DNA of 64,000 nt from Lachnospiraceae bacterium (GCA_022774705.1 JALFLM010000076.1:35609-99608); one strand, 5' to 3'. Positions 17,540 through 26,624 are shown, numbered from the stretch's first letter. Notes: generated by a model from the sequence alone, not told the origin. A program made the numbers and translations.

Positions 17540-19564
17540 ATGAAGATAAAGATAAATAAAATGGTAAAAAGCCTGAAGGGAGTACGCCTTCTGATGCTTT
17601 TGCTGATTCTGTTTTTCCTGCTGATGAATATCAGTATATGGGCAGTCAGTATACGGGCAGGCGTGATTCTTCTGCTTTTCATCCTGATTATGCTGGCTCC
17701 TCTGCTGTGGTGTTATATATACCGCAGAGGAGATCTGCGGCGCATGCTGATCACGGATCATCTGGATCAATCCCAGGTGCAGTATCAGCTGATGCAGGAG
17801 CTTCCGTTTCCTTATGCGCTGGTGGATGAAAAAGGCCGCATTTTCTGGGTCAATCATGCATTCAGTCTGATCTGCCCCATGGAAATGGCCCGGTTTCGGA
17901 ATGTGTATTCCCTGTTTCCGGAACTGAAAAAAGCAGATATGAACAACATGACAGAGAAAGAGTACCACGTAACCTACGGAGAGCAGTATTTCAAGCTGTC
18001 TTTTTACAGGATCGTTACCCCGGAAGGGATGGAAGAGAGTGAGGACAGCAGCCTGTTTGCCATGTGCATGACCGATGAGACCGATATCATACGTATGGAT
18101 CAGGAGATCAAGGAACAGCGGATGGTTGTCGGTATGGCATATCTGGACAATTATGAAGAGATTGTGGGACAGGTGGAAGAAGTCAGGATCGCACTGATTA
18201 TTGCTCATATAGATCGTAAGGTGACAAAATATTTTTCACAGATGGGCGGAATTGTTAAAAAGATAGAAAGGGACAAATATTTCCTGGTGCTGCCCCAGAA
18301 GAATGTGGAGAATATGAAGGAAGACAGATTTTATATTCTGGATGAAATCAGGGATATCAAGATCGGCAATGATCAGCATATTACCATGAGTATCGGTCTC
18401 GGTATGGGAGAAGGCTCCTATGAGACGCGGTATGAATTCAGCCGCACTGCTGTTGAGATGGCGCTGGGCCGCGGCGGTGATCAGGTGGCGATCAAATCCG
18501 GTGATGATATTGAATATATCGGCGGCAGTGCCCAGACGGTTTCACGGACCACGCGGGTTAAAGCGAGAGTCAAGGCGCATGCTCTGAAGGAACTGCTGAT
18601 GAACAATGATAACGTGCTGATCATGGCCCATAAGATGCCGGATCTGGACGCTATCGGTGCATCGGTAGGTGTTTACCGCATCGCCATGTCTCAGGGTAAA
18701 CGGGTCCATATCGTTCTGAATGAAATCAGTACATCCGTGCGGCCGGTGGTGGAGCGCCTTAATGCGGCGGCCGGTGCCGGCGTGAATATGTTTATCAGCG
18801 GGGAAGCGGCCGAGGAGATGATGTCGGACAACACGCTGCTGATTATTGTGGATACCAACAGGGGGAGCTACACAGAATGCCCGGAACTGCTGGAGATGTC
18901 TTCCAGTGTGGTTGTCATCGATCACCACAGGCGTTCCAATGACAGTATTACCCATGCGGTGCTGGATTACGTGGAACCCTATGCATCTTCCGCCTGTGAG
19001 ATGGTTGTCGAGATCCTTCAGTACATTGGAGATAATATCAAGATGAAGGTGGATGAAGCCGATGCCATGTATGCGGGCATTGTGATGGATACCAACAATT
19101 TCATCAATAAAACAGGTGTCAGAACATTTGAAGCGGCTGCATTTCTGCGGCGGGGCGGAGCAGATACGGTCCGCGTGCGCAAGCTGTTCCGCGACAATAT
19201 GGAGGAGTACAAGGCAAGAGCGGAGGCAGTCAGCCGTGCGGAGATTTATCTGGACAAATTTGCCCTGAGCACCTGTCCCTCCGAAGGGCTGGAAAGCCCT
19301 ACCATTGCCGGTGCGCAGGCGGCCAATGAGCTGCTGGATATTAAAGGCGTAGAGGCTTCCATTGTGCTGACCGCCTATAATAATAAAATTTACCTGAGTG
19401 CCCGTTCCATTGACAGCGTCAATGTTCAGATCATCATGGAGCGTCTGGGCGGCGGCGGACACGGTACCATGGCAGGCGCACAGATGACGGGCTGTACCGT
19501 TGAAGAAGCCATGGAATATGTAAAGGTAACATTACATGATATGACAGAAGAAGGAGCAATTTAG
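17540..19564 (+). CDS. gdpP: Cyclic-di-AMP phosphodiesterase GdpP (DHH/DHHA1 family)
   Basis: A 674-residue membrane protein that hydrolyses c-di-AMP and so controls osmotic and wall homeostasis. Two membrane segments lie within residues 10-55. A PAS-like domain follows (about 75-170), then a degenerate GGDEF domain (about 190-310), where the GGDEF position reads differently and cyclase activity is not expected. The DHH domain has MAHKMPDLDAIGAS near 362 and VVVIDHHRRSND near 457. DHHA1 has GGGGHGTMAG near 636. AGGAG precedes ATG 17540 by 6 bases; a GTG directly before it is less likely. The stop abuts rplI, as in many Firmicutes. Confidence 0.93.
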   Translation: MKIKINKMVKSLKGVRLLMLLLILFFLLMNISIWAVSIRAGVILLLFILIMLAPLLWCYIYRRGDLRRMLITDHLDQSQVQYQLMQELPFPYALVDEKGRIFWVNHAFSLICPMEMARFRNVYSLFPELKKADMNNMTEKEYHVTYGEQYFKLSFYRIVTPEGMEESEDSSLFAMCMTDETDIIRMDQEIKEQRMVVGMAYLDNYEEIVGQVEEVRIALIIAHIDRKVTKYFSQMGGIVKKIERDKYFLVLPQKNVENMKEDRFYILDEIRDIKIGNDQHITMSIGLGMGEGSYETRYEFSRTAVEMALGRGGDQVAIKSGDDIEYIGGSAQTVSRTTRVKARVKAHALKELLMNNDNVLIMAHKMPDLDAIGASVGVYRIAMSQGKRVHIVLNEISTSVRPVVERLNAAAGAGVNMFISGEAAEEMMSDNTLLIIVDTNRGSYTECPELLEMSSSVVVIDHHRRSNDSITHAVLDYVEPYASSACEMVVEILQYIGDNIKMKVDEADAMYAGIVMDTNNFINKTGVRTFEAAAFLRRGGADTVRVRKLFRDNMEEYKARAEAVSRAEIYLDKFALSTCPSEGLESPTIAGAQAANELLDIKGVEASIVLTAYNNKIYLSARSIDSVNVQIIMERLGGGGHGTMAGAQMTGCTVEEAMEYVKVTLHDMTEEGAI

Positions 19565-20014
19565 ATGAAAGTAATATTATTGCAGGATGTAAAATCCCTT
19601 GGTAAAAAAGGACAGCTGGTTGATGTTAATGATGGATACGCAAGAAACTATATTCTGCCCAGAAAGCTGGGTGTGGAAGCCAACAACACCAACCTGAACA
19701 ACATGAAGCTGCAGAAACAGAAGGAGGACAGACAGGCTGCTCAGGAACTGGCCGATGCAAAAGAACTGGCTGAAAAGCTGAAGGATATGACCATCGAACT
19801 GCAGGTTAAAACCGGAGAAGGCGGCAGAGTATTCGGTTCTGTTTCCGCCAAGGAGATCGTGGCAGCAGCCAAAGCACAGAAGAATCTTGTGATCGACAAG
19901 AAGAAACTGCTGATTGAAGAACCGCTGAAAACCTGCGGCATGCATATTATCAGGATCAGACTGCACAAGGATGTGGTCGGTGAATTCAAAGTACACGTTT
20001 CTGAAAAACAGTAA
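19565..20014 (+). CDS. rplI: 50S ribosomal protein L9
   Basis: A 149-residue L9, the elongated two-domain protein at the base of the L1 stalk. The N-terminal MKVILLQDVKSLGKKGQLV and DGYARNYILPRKLG are the defining signature. A long central helix with QKEDRQAAQELADAK and a C-terminal 23S-binding domain follow. The start codon is immediately after the gdpP stop, and its ribosome site AAGGAG lies within the gdpP 3' end, so translation is probably coupled. Confidence 0.97.
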   Translation: MKVILLQDVKSLGKKGQLVDVNDGYARNYILPRKLGVEANNTNLNNMKLQKQKEDRQAAQELADAKELAEKLKDMTIELQVKTGEGGRVFGSVSAKEIVAAAKAQKNLVIDKKKLLIEEPLKTCGMHIIRIRLHKDVVGEFKVHVSEKQ

Positions 20015-20034
20015 TCGAATGGATGAAGTGATAA

Positions 20035-21366
20035 ATGGATGAAGAGGTAATCAAACGGATTCCGCCCAACAGCGCGGAGGCCGAGCGTTCGGTAATTGCC
20101 GCCATGCTGATGGACCGGGATGCGGTTATTTCCGCATCGGAGATCCTGACGGGAGACGATTTTTACAACCGTCAGTACGGCGTGGTATTCGAATGCATGG
20201 TGGAGCTGGTCAATCAGGGAGAACCGGTGGATATGGTCACCGTGCAGAACCGTCTGAAGGAGAAGGATGTGTCGCCGGAGACGGCCAGCCTTGAATTTGT
20301 CAGGGAACTGATGCTGGGCTTCATTACTTCCGCCAACGTAAAGCAGTACGCTCAGATCGTATATGAGAAGGCGCTGCTGCGCAGGGTAATCAGGATTAAC
20401 GATACCATCAACGGCCTGTGCTATCAGGGGAAGGAAAGCGCCGATGCCATTCTGGAGGAAACGGAGCGTTCTGTATTTGAACTTCTGAAGACACGCAATT
20501 CCGGGGATTTCGTTCCTATCCGGCAGGTGGTTCTCAATGCGCTCGACAAGATTGAGATTGCTTCACGGAACAGGGATGCGGTTACCGGGATTCCCATGGG
20601 ATTTACCGATCTGGATTATCAGACCTCCGGTCTCCAGCCTTCCGATCTGGTTCTGATTGCGGCCCGTCCCTCCATGGGAAAGACCGCATTTGTACTGAAT
20701 ATTGCGCACAATGTGGCAATCCGCCAGGAAAAGTGCTGTGCCATATTCAGTCTGGAGATGTCCAAGGAGCAGCTGGTCAACCGTATGCTGGCCATGGATG
20801 CCAATGTGGATTCCCAGAACATGCGAAACGGCAGACTGTCGGAATCCGATTGGGAAAAACTGGTGGAAAGTGCCGGCAATATCGGTACTTCAAAGCTGAT
20901 CATCGACGATACCCCGGGTATTTCCATCAGCGAGCTGCGCAGCAAATGCAGAAAATTCAAGCTGGAATTTGACCTGAAGCTGGTTATGATCGACTACCTT
21001 CAGCTGATGTCCGGCTCCGGTAAGAGCGGTGACAATCGTCAGCAGGAGATTTCGGAGATTTCCCGTTCCCTGAAGGCACTGGCCCGTGAAATCGACTGTC
21101 CGGTGATTGCGCTGTCCCAGCTGAGCCGTGCCTGTGAGACGAGAAATGATCACCGGCCCATGCTTTCCGACCTGCGTGAGTCCGGCGCCATCGAGCAGGA
21201 TGCCGACGTGGTCATGTTTATTTACCGTGACGACTATTACAACAAGGACTCCGATGAAAAAAATGTATCGGAAATTATCATAGCCAAGCAGCGCAACGGC
21301 CCGACGGGCACTGTAAAGCTGGCCTGGTTACCGGAATATACAAAATTTGCCAATTTAGCAAAATAA
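20035..21366 (+). CDS. dnaB: Replicative DNA helicase DnaB
   Basis: A 443-residue hexameric 5'-3' helicase of the replication fork. The N-terminal domain begins RIPPNSAEAERSVIAAML, typical of DnaB. The RecA-like domain has Walker A ARPSMGKT at about 210-217, LVMIDYLQLM as Walker B, and SQLSRACETR and LRESGAIEQDADVV in the C-terminal core. No intein is present. It lies 20 bp after rplI in the conserved gdpP-rplI-dnaB order. The ribosome site is weak (GGATGAAGTG). Confidence 0.97.
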   Translation: MDEEVIKRIPPNSAEAERSVIAAMLMDRDAVISASEILTGDDFYNRQYGVVFECMVELVNQGEPVDMVTVQNRLKEKDVSPETASLEFVRELMLGFITSANVKQYAQIVYEKALLRRVIRINDTINGLCYQGKESADAILEETERSVFELLKTRNSGDFVPIRQVVLNALDKIEIASRNRDAVTGIPMGFTDLDYQTSGLQPSDLVLIAARPSMGKTAFVLNIAHNVAIRQEKCCAIFSLEMSKEQLVNRMLAMDANVDSQNMRNGRLSESDWEKLVESAGNIGTSKLIIDDTPGISISELRSKCRKFKLEFDLKLVMIDYLQLMSGSGKSGDNRQQEISEISRSLKALAREIDCPVIALSQLSRACETRNDHRPMLSDLRESGAIEQDADVVMFIYRDDYYNKDSDEKNVSEIIIAKQRNGPTGTVKLAWLPEYTKFANLAK

Positions 21367-21495
21367 ATTTTAACAGAAGCCTCAGAAACCGGAAGAAGAG
21401 CCGCTCATTTGTGTTATACTCAGAAAGAAGCTTGCAGAAGTCCGTCCATGAACCTGCGGGGATATGGAGGACAGTGACTTCGAAAGGGGACAGCG

Positions 21496-22287
21496 ATGAG
21501 TGAATATCATTATCAGATTTCTGAGGCTTCCCGTCTTCTGGCGGTAGAAGCCCATGTACTTCGTTACTGGGAAGAAGAACTCGGTATGATCATTCCAAGA
21601 AATGAAATGGGACACCGCTATTATACAGAAGAGCATCTCAGGATTTTCAGTCAGATCAAGGATATGAAAGAGAGAGGCTATCAGCTTCGGGCAATCCGTG
21701 CCATTCTTTCGGGAGAGGAACCGCCGGAGACACCGATTACGGAGATTCCTCTGAGAAAAGAACAAAAGGAACAGACAGAGCAGAATCCTGTTCCGTCTGG
21801 TGCACCCAATCCCGGTCCTGCCATTGTACCGGGGGCTGATCCTGCCAGAGTCCCGTCAACAGATCCTTCCGAGGCTCCGGCAACCGGTCCTGCCATTTTG
21901 CCGGAGCCTGAACCGGGGCAGAAAGTTCCCGGCGGACAGCCTGAAATTCAGATGTGGAATCCGGCTGATACCGCCTGTGCAGAGGAAAGGGAACAGCGTA
22001 TGAACCGGTTTCAGGAGGTTGTGACCCGTATCGTGGCACAGGCCATGCTCTGCAACAATCCCGGTCTGGCAAAGGATATCAGCAGCAGGGTGGAAGCGGA
22101 TCTGGTTGAAGAAATCAGAGATATGCTGAATTCATCGGAAAGCAGGCAGGAGGAGCGGTTCCGTAAACTGGACGAATCCATGCGCGCGATCCAGCAGGGA
22201 AACAGGGCACGTTATGAAGCTGCTGCGGCCAGAAGTCCGGGCCTGTTCGGGCGGAGAAAGCGCAGAAAAAAATACAGAAGAATCTGA
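21496..22287 (+). CDS. MerR-type helix-turn-helix regulator with proline-rich linker
   Basis: A 263-residue protein. The N-terminal 75 residues form a MerR-like winged helix: YQISEASRLLAVEAHVLRYWEEE, then RNEMGHRYYTEEHLRIF and KERGYQLRAIRAIL. The middle (about 83-150) is low-complexity and rich in Pro, Ala and Gly. The C-terminal 100 residues are charged and probably helical, ending in a very basic GRRKRRKKYRR tail. No metal- or drug-binding motif is visible, so the signal is unknown. The start follows GAAAGGGGACAGCG. Confidence 0.75.
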   Translation: MSEYHYQISEASRLLAVEAHVLRYWEEELGMIIPRNEMGHRYYTEEHLRIFSQIKDMKERGYQLRAIRAILSGEEPPETPITEIPLRKEQKEQTEQNPVPSGAPNPGPAIVPGADPARVPSTDPSEAPATGPAILPEPEPGQKVPGGQPEIQMWNPADTACAEEREQRMNRFQEVVTRIVAQAMLCNNPGLAKDISSRVEADLVEEIRDMLNSSESRQEERFRKLDESMRAIQQGNRARYEAAAARSPGLFGRRKRRKKYRRI

Positions 22288-22370
22288 ATCCGGCCTGCGG
22301 ACATGCCGGAACGGAAAATACACCGTATTTACGGAGGCCGAATCGTCTCCTGAAGCAGAATCGGAGCAAA

Positions 22371-22413
22371 ACAAAAACGGGACCGGTGGATGAAGAAACA
22401 TCCGCCGGTCCCG
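22371..22413 (-). terminator. Terminator of the ferredoxin gene
   Basis: A 15-bp stem (22378-22392 with 22399-22413, one G-T pair) encloses an AAGAAA loop. On the minus strand it is followed by TTTTTGTTTTG, so it ends the ferredoxin transcript. The + side lacks a T-run, so it is a poorer terminator for the MerR gene. Confidence 0.8.
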
Positions 22414-22477
22414 CTACTTTGTCATTAGCAGACCGCAATCACAACATCATGGAAAACTATGTATCCAATGATAAAAA

Positions 22478-22648
22478 TTACTCTTCTTTGATTGCTTCGT
22501 TAGGACATTCGTCAACACAGCTGCCGCATTCCAGACAGTCATCAGCGTTGATTACATACTTGCCATCACCTTCAGAGATAGCGTCGTTGGGACATGCATC
22601 TGCACAAGTACCGCAGCTTACACATTCGTCAGTAATTACATATGCCAT
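22478..22648 (-). CDS. 2[4Fe-4S] ferredoxin
   Basis: A 56-residue clostridial-type ferredoxin. It carries two cluster motifs, CVSCGTCADACP near residues 9-20 and CLECGSCVDECP near 37-48, each a CxxCxxCxxxCP. It serves as a low-potential electron carrier in the cytoplasm. The start is ATG 22648, which follows GGAGG by 9 bases; the longer frame adds non-conserved residues. It is encoded divergently from the DUF1858 gene. Confidence 0.96.
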   Translation of the reverse strand: MAYVITDECVSCGTCADACPNDAISEGDGKYVINADDCLECGSCVDECPNEAIKEE

Positions 22649-22753
22649 AATGAAAGACCTCCTTTGAAAATTCATGCAGCGGGCAGACATCCCGCGTCAT
22701 CTGAGTTCATTGTAATACATCATCTGAGATATTGCAAGTGGAAATCTTTTCTG

Positions 22754-22782
22754 TTGCATAAAATTCCTGATTGTAATATAAT
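22754..22782 (+). promoter_or_regulatory. Candidate sigma-A promoter of the DUF1858 gene
   Basis: TTGCAT at 22754-22759 and TATAAT at 22777-22782 are 17 bp apart, about 40 bp upstream of the start codon. Confidence 0.7.
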
Positions 22783-22821
22783 TAGCTGAGTATAACGAAT
22801 TTATTCGAGGAGGAATATATT

Positions 22822-23031
22822 ATGGCTAAGCAGGTAGATAAAAGTATTCTGATCGGTGATCTGGTTCAGATCGATCCCGGCATTATCGCAATTCTCATGA
22901 GTGCAGGCATGCACTGTGTAGGATGCCCTTCATCTGCAATGGAATCACTGGAGGAAGCTGCTATGGTTCACGGAATGGACGTTGATCCCCTTGTGAACAT
23001 GATCAACAAATATCTTGCAACAAAAGGCTGA
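22822..23031 (+). CDS. DUF1858 domain protein
   Basis: A 69-residue protein that is essentially one DUF1858 domain: DPGIIAILMSAGMHCVGCP with a CxxC pair at Cys32 and Cys35. The family is often found next to hybrid-cluster or other redox proteins and is thought to have redox or disulfide chemistry; the exact function is unknown. GAGGAGG lies before the ATG. The divergent neighbour is a ferredoxin, which fits a redox setting. Confidence 0.88.
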   Translation: MAKQVDKSILIGDLVQIDPGIIAILMSAGMHCVGCPSSAMESLEEAAMVHGMDVDPLVNMINKYLATKG

Positions 23032-23113
23032 TCCACTGGATGCGGCGGTTCTTTCGGGAGTCGTTTCCCGGGAATCCTTTCAATTTATGAAGTTGATGCA
23101 GATACAGAAAAAA

Positions 23114-23149
23114 CCGGAGTTTCTGGATAACAGAACTCCGGCTTTTTTT
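23114..23149 (+). terminator. Terminator of the DUF1858 gene
   Basis: CCGGAGTT-CTG at 23114-23125 pairs with CAGAACTCCGG ending at 23141, then CTTTTTTTG. It lies between the convergent DUF1858 and mecA genes. Confidence 0.85.
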
Positions 23150-23181
23150 GTACAGGCACTTTACATACCTGACGGCGCCCT

Positions 23182-23958
23182 TTAGAACAGATACAGACGC
23201 TGCAGAGCAGTCTGAGAAACGATACAGCTGTAATGCTCTGTATAATATGCTTCTCTTGCACATGTTCCCTTAACACGCTGCCCGTACTCGGACAGAAGAT
23301 TGCAGACTCTGTTAAAGTCGGCAGGAGAATGGTGGGACTGATAAACCACCAGATAATAAAGCGAAGATGCGGGATCCTTGTAGAGGGAATTGACACCGTT
23401 ATAGATCGGATGGAGGATTCCCGAAACAGTCAGAAGATCGTCCAGCCTGTCAAAAGAATAGATCCGCATCAGGTTGACAGGCTTATCATCTGCAGATGCG
23501 GTCTGTTCTGCAGTCTGTTCACCGGAAATGTTCCGGAATGACAGATCGTCGCCGTCATCGGCATCACTGTCGTCAGAAAATTTTTCGCTGAGGGAACGGA
23601 AAAGATCAAGGATATCATCTGCTCCGTTGGAAAAGTCGTTGTCTTCTTCAATTGTTATATCTTCACCTGCCATGGAACTGAATCGGGAAAATCTTGTATC
23701 CAGCTCGTCCGGGTTATCCATGCGTGTAATAATCAGTATGATGCTGTCCCTGGAAACGGGAATAGCTTCTACCATGAGAGGGGTGTTTTCTGCTTCAAAA
23801 CCAAAATCATTATGAGCCTGCTCGATCATCTCACGGAAAAGGGAACGGGCTTTTTCCGTGCCGTATGCGAGTTCGCTCAGATCCAGTTCTCTGGAAAGCA
23901 GATCGCGCTGGGACAGAATGCACTTAATCTGGTTGTCGTTGATTTTTTCGATATGCAT
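23182..23958 (-). CDS. mecA: MecA-like adaptor protein
   Basis: A 258-residue protein of the MecA family, which links substrates to the ClpC protease. The N-terminal domain starts MHIEKINDNQIKCILS and includes DLSELAYGTEKARSLFREMIEQA. An acidic linker (about 125-160, many Asp, Glu and Ser) separates it from the C-terminal ClpC-binding domain with RIYSFDRLDDLL, SLYYLVVYQ and LSEYGQRV. ATG 23958 follows AAAGGAG by 7 bases; the upstream in-frame ATG would add unrelated residues. Whether it controls competence here is unknown. Confidence 0.88.
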   Translation of the reverse strand: MHIEKINDNQIKCILSQRDLLSRELDLSELAYGTEKARSLFREMIEQAHNDFGFEAENTPLMVEAIPVSRDSIILIITRMDNPDELDTRFSRFSSMAGEDITIEEDNDFSNGADDILDLFRSLSEKFSDDSDADDGDDLSFRNISGEQTAEQTASADDKPVNLMRIYSFDRLDDLLTVSGILHPIYNGVNSLYKDPASSLYYLVVYQSHHSPADFNRVCNLLSEYGQRVKGTCAREAYYTEHYSCIVSQTALQRLYLF

Positions 23959-24137
23959 GCTGTGTCTCCTTTCAATGAAAATCGAATATCTATCCGAAAA
24001 CTTATGTATACGCAATCTGCCGGTACTCCCGACCGGTATGAGGGAATACATGACAGCGTATATAAGTTATATCGTTCTCATTATAACGTATCTTTCAGCG
24101 GAATGCAAAGAAAATGAGATAAGACTACAGAAATAAT

Positions 24138-24166
24138 TTGACAAAATTTAGGATTTATGATATAGT
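24138..24166 (+). promoter_or_regulatory. Strong sigma-A promoter
   Basis: Perfect TTGACA at 24138-24143 and TATAGT at 24161-24166 are 17 bp apart. The nearest convincing gene start is 250 bp downstream, leaving a long leader. Confidence 0.8.
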
Positions 24167-24415
24167 CGGACTATGGAAGCTGAATATAAAGGAAAGGAGT
24201 TCAGGCAGAATTGTATTGCAGGGACAGCTTCCTGCGGCAGAATGCATGCATAACAAAACTGCCCGTTTTATCCGCTTCTGCAGACAGTCTGTCCTGCGGC
24301 CGGTATGATCCATTACGCAGCAGTACGGCCATGGCGAAAAAAGGCAGGTATAGTTCTTGTGGCAGCCTGCCCGGGGGATTGAAATTTATCACAAAGTTGT
24401 TTTGGAGGAGATTGG
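24167..24415 (+). other. Long leader or small RNA region
   Basis: About 245 nt separate the strong promoter from the next convincing start codon. The region can fold: GCAGGGACAG near 24220 can pair with CTGTCCTGC near 24290 (one bulge), and GGCAGG near 24342 pairs with CCTGCC near 24366. It also holds weak coding possibilities (a 26-codon frame from ATG 24173 and an 81-codon TTG-initiated frame from 24211 preceded by AAAGGAG), neither of which resembles a known protein. It matches no riboswitch or housekeeping RNA that I can recognise. Confidence 0.4.
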
Positions 24416-24685
24416 ATGAAAAGGAGCAGGTATATTTCCGGCAGTTCTGTATATAACGGGTACTGTCAGGAAAAAGATATGGACACCTATGAGAGGATGA
24501 AAGGCGATCTGGAGGCCTACAATGAGCAGGGGATTACGCTCAGACTTTCCGGAAAAAGAGCATCCTCGGAGCGTATTGCCAGTGTCTGCTGTATCCGCGA
24601 ATGCGGAGCCTATATGGGGGATTATGTGCTGGATGAAAGCGGCAGACTGGTGGAGATCCGTTTTGACAAAATCAGGAAACGATGA
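24416..24685 (+). CDS. Small hypothetical protein
   Basis: An 89-residue protein of unknown function. It starts after a strong GGAGGAG site. The sequence has a basic N-terminus, a charged helix (TYERMKGDLEAYNEQG) and a C-terminal part with ASVCCIRECGAYMGDYVLDESGRLVEIRFDKI, which looks like a small beta-rich domain with three cysteines. There is no signal peptide or membrane segment. Its stop overlaps the start of a 31-codon frame by ATGA. Confidence 0.6.
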   Translation: MKRSRYISGSSVYNGYCQEKDMDTYERMKGDLEAYNEQGITLRLSGKRASSERIASVCCIRECGAYMGDYVLDESGRLVEIRFDKIRKR

Positions 24686-24777
24686 TGCTGCCCATGAGAT
24701 GCATGAATAAGGATATGGAGAGATGTACCTGCAGAAAACGGGTTGCTGATCTGCGTGAATACCTGTCCCGGTTTTAA
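24682..24777 (+). CDS. Possible 31-residue translationally coupled peptide
   Basis: The start overlaps the stop of the preceding gene as ATGA, and AGGAAA lies 5 bases upstream, a typical coupling arrangement. The product is rich in Met, Cys and Arg, with RCTCRK-type spacing (CxC) and a C-terminal RVADLREYLSRF helix. No homology can be judged by eye. It may be a chance frame. Confidence 0.3.
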   Translation: MMLPMRCMNKDMERCTCRKRVADLREYLSRF

Positions 24778-24808
24778 CGTATATTTATTTAGTTTATATA
24801 TCCTTTAT

Positions 24809-24837
24809 TTGTGAAAAAGAAAGTAATATGTTATACT
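24809..24837 (+). promoter_or_regulatory. Candidate sigma-A promoter of the GH18 gene
   Basis: TTGTGA at 24809-24814 and TATACT at 24832-24837 are 17 bp apart, about 90 bp before the start codon. Confidence 0.6.
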
Positions 24838-24926
24838 GAATCATATAGTACGATGTGTGGCTGCCGAGGCAGGGATATCAGTCCTTTTATGCAGCAGCAG
24901 TCAGAACTTTTTTTATGGGGTACAGT

Positions 24927-26624
24927 ATGAGAAAAAGATTGAAAACAATATTGCTTTTGCTGACGGGCGTATTGCTCATGTCGGGCTGCAGCATATATGA
25001 GTCCGTCATTGCAACGGATGAAAAGGCGGATCTGAATGAATTTTTCGGAGTATCGGACGGAGCAGCAGCTGTTTATGTGGATGATGAAAGATGCGAGGAC
25101 AATGCTGTCGTGCAGGGGGAGACATATTATGTTCCTCTGGATCTGGTCCGATCGGAACTGGACAAGCGATTCTACTGGGATGGACTGGATGACCGGCTTT
25201 TGTTTACGGATGCACAGAAGATCCATGAAGAGTCCCTTTCGGACAGCAGCATGGTGATATCGGTGGATGACCGGCTGTATTTATCGCTGGCGTGCCTTGA
25301 GAAGTATCTGGATATACAGATTGAGGGGTATCAGGAACCGGATCGGATCTACATTGATAAAGCGGGACGGGAGATCTGCAGGGAAACTGTCAGCGGGGAT
25401 ACTCAGATTCGTGTGCTGGGCGGCTTTAAGAGTGCTGTTCTGACGGAGGTTCAGTCGGGCAGCCGGGTTCAGGTGATCACGGAACACAGCAAATGGGCTC
25501 AGGTCCGTACAGAGGACGGCTTCATCGGATATATGCTTATGAAGAATCTGAATCAGGATGAGAAAGAGACGGTAAAGATTGAGTCTGCAAAGGAAGAACC
25601 GGAGTATACCGGTATTAAGCGTGACGAACCGATCTGTCTGGCCTGGCATGATATGGAGAATGTATCCGGCAATAAACAGTTTGACGCTCTGACAGCCGGT
25701 ACAAAGGGGATCAATGTCATTTCCCCGACCTGGTTTGCTTTGACGGATAACGACGGATCCTATAAAAATCTTTCCAGTGCGGATTACGTAAGGAAAGCCC
25801 ATGAAAAAGGCATGGAAGTCTGGATTCTGATTGACGATTTCAATGACAATATGAGTATAGGACAGGTACTGGGCAAAAATTCTGTCCGTCAGAAGCTTGT
25901 CGGGAATCTGATTTCGGATGTACAGGCAGTCAATGCAGACGGCATCAATGTGGATTTCGAGTATATTACTGATTCCTGCGGTGCGGATTTTATACAGTTT
26001 CTGCGGGAACTGTCCATTCGCTGCAGGGAGGAAGGACTGGTGCTTTCTGTGGACAATGCCAATCCTACCTTTGTCAAATACTGCTACGATATGAAAGAGC
26101 AGGGACGTCTGGTGGATTATGTGGTTCTGATGGGATATGATGAACACTGGCAGGGTTCGGAAGCCGGTTCGGTCGCTTCCCTTCCTTATGTGGAAGAAGG
26201 AATCAGGACAGCTCTGGAGATGGTACCCGAAGAAAAGATTATCAGCGGTCTGCCGTTTTATACCCGTGTCTGGACAGAGATACCGGAGAAGTATGCCGCT
26301 TCCGGTGCTCAGATCAGGCAGGACGGCAATTCCGAGTATGACAGGTACTCTCTGGATTCAGTGGCAGTTTCCATGGATGAAGTGAACCGGCTGGTGAAAA
26401 AAGCCGGAGTATCTCCGGAGTGGGATGAAGACATCGGGCAATATTATGTTGAAATTCCGCTGGAGCATGGAAAGCAGCGCATATGGATCGAGGATGTCCG
26501 GTCTCTGGAGACCAAGCTGGATATGGTCTCCAGGTATTCAGTGGCGGGAGTTGCTTTCTGGAGGATCGGCATGGACAATGACGCAGTCTGGGACAGCATT
26601 TCGGCATATCTTAAAAAGCAGTAG
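24927..26624 (+). CDS. GH18-family glycosidase lipoprotein with SH3b domain
   Basis: A 565-residue predicted lipoprotein: a basic start, hydrophobic helix and LMSGC lipobox with Cys21. Residues about 40-150 resemble a copper-amine-oxidase-N-type module (VYVDDERCED...YVPLDLVRSEL). An SH3b domain follows (about 165-215, STRVQVITEHSKWAQV-like with GFIGYML). The GH18 barrel spans about 240-560; the acidic motif is DGINVDFEY near 338-346, with the catalytic Glu present. LMGYDEHW and GVAFWRIGMD are further barrel strands. This layout is shared with spore-cortex and wall lytic N-acetylglucosaminidases of the YaaH/YdhD type. The start follows GGGG at 6 bases; upstream in-frame ATGs lack a signal. Confidence 0.85.
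   Translation: MRKRLKTILLLLTGVLLMSGCSIYESVIATDEKADLNEFFGVSDGAAAVYVDDERCEDNAVVQGETYYVPLDLVRSELDKRFYWDGLDDRLLFTDAQKIHEESLSDSSMVISVDDRLYLSLACLEKYLDIQIEGYQEPDRIYIDKAGREICRETVSGDTQIRVLGGFKSAVLTEVQSGSRVQVITEHSKWAQVRTEDGFIGYMLMKNLNQDEKETVKIESAKEEPEYTGIKRDEPICLAWHDMENVSGNKQFDALTAGTKGINVISPTWFALTDNDGSYKNLSSADYVRKAHEKGMEVWILIDDFNDNMSIGQVLGKNSVRQKLVGNLISDVQAVNADGINVDFEYITDSCGADFIQFLRELSIRCREEGLVLSVDNANPTFVKYCYDMKEQGRLVDYVVLMGYDEHWQGSEAGSVASLPYVEEGIRTALEMVPEEKIISGLPFYTRVWTEIPEKYAASGAQIRQDGNSEYDRYSLDSVAVSMDEVNRLVKKAGVSPEWDEDIGQYYVEIPLEHGKQRIWIEDVRSLETKLDMVSRYSVAGVAFWRIGMDNDAVWDSISAYLKKQ

Noticed and set aside
17276..18208. Open frame extending the sigma factor by more than 300 residues at its N-terminus
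   Set aside because: It is antisense to the gdpP 5' half and has no sigma-factor character; the strong ribosome site at ATG 17275 marks the real start.
24211..24456. TTG-initiated 81-codon frame preceded by AAAGGAG
   Set aside because: Overlaps the better-supported gene at 24416, is Cys/Arg/Ser-rich without motifs and would need a TTG start; kept only as a note in the leader entry.
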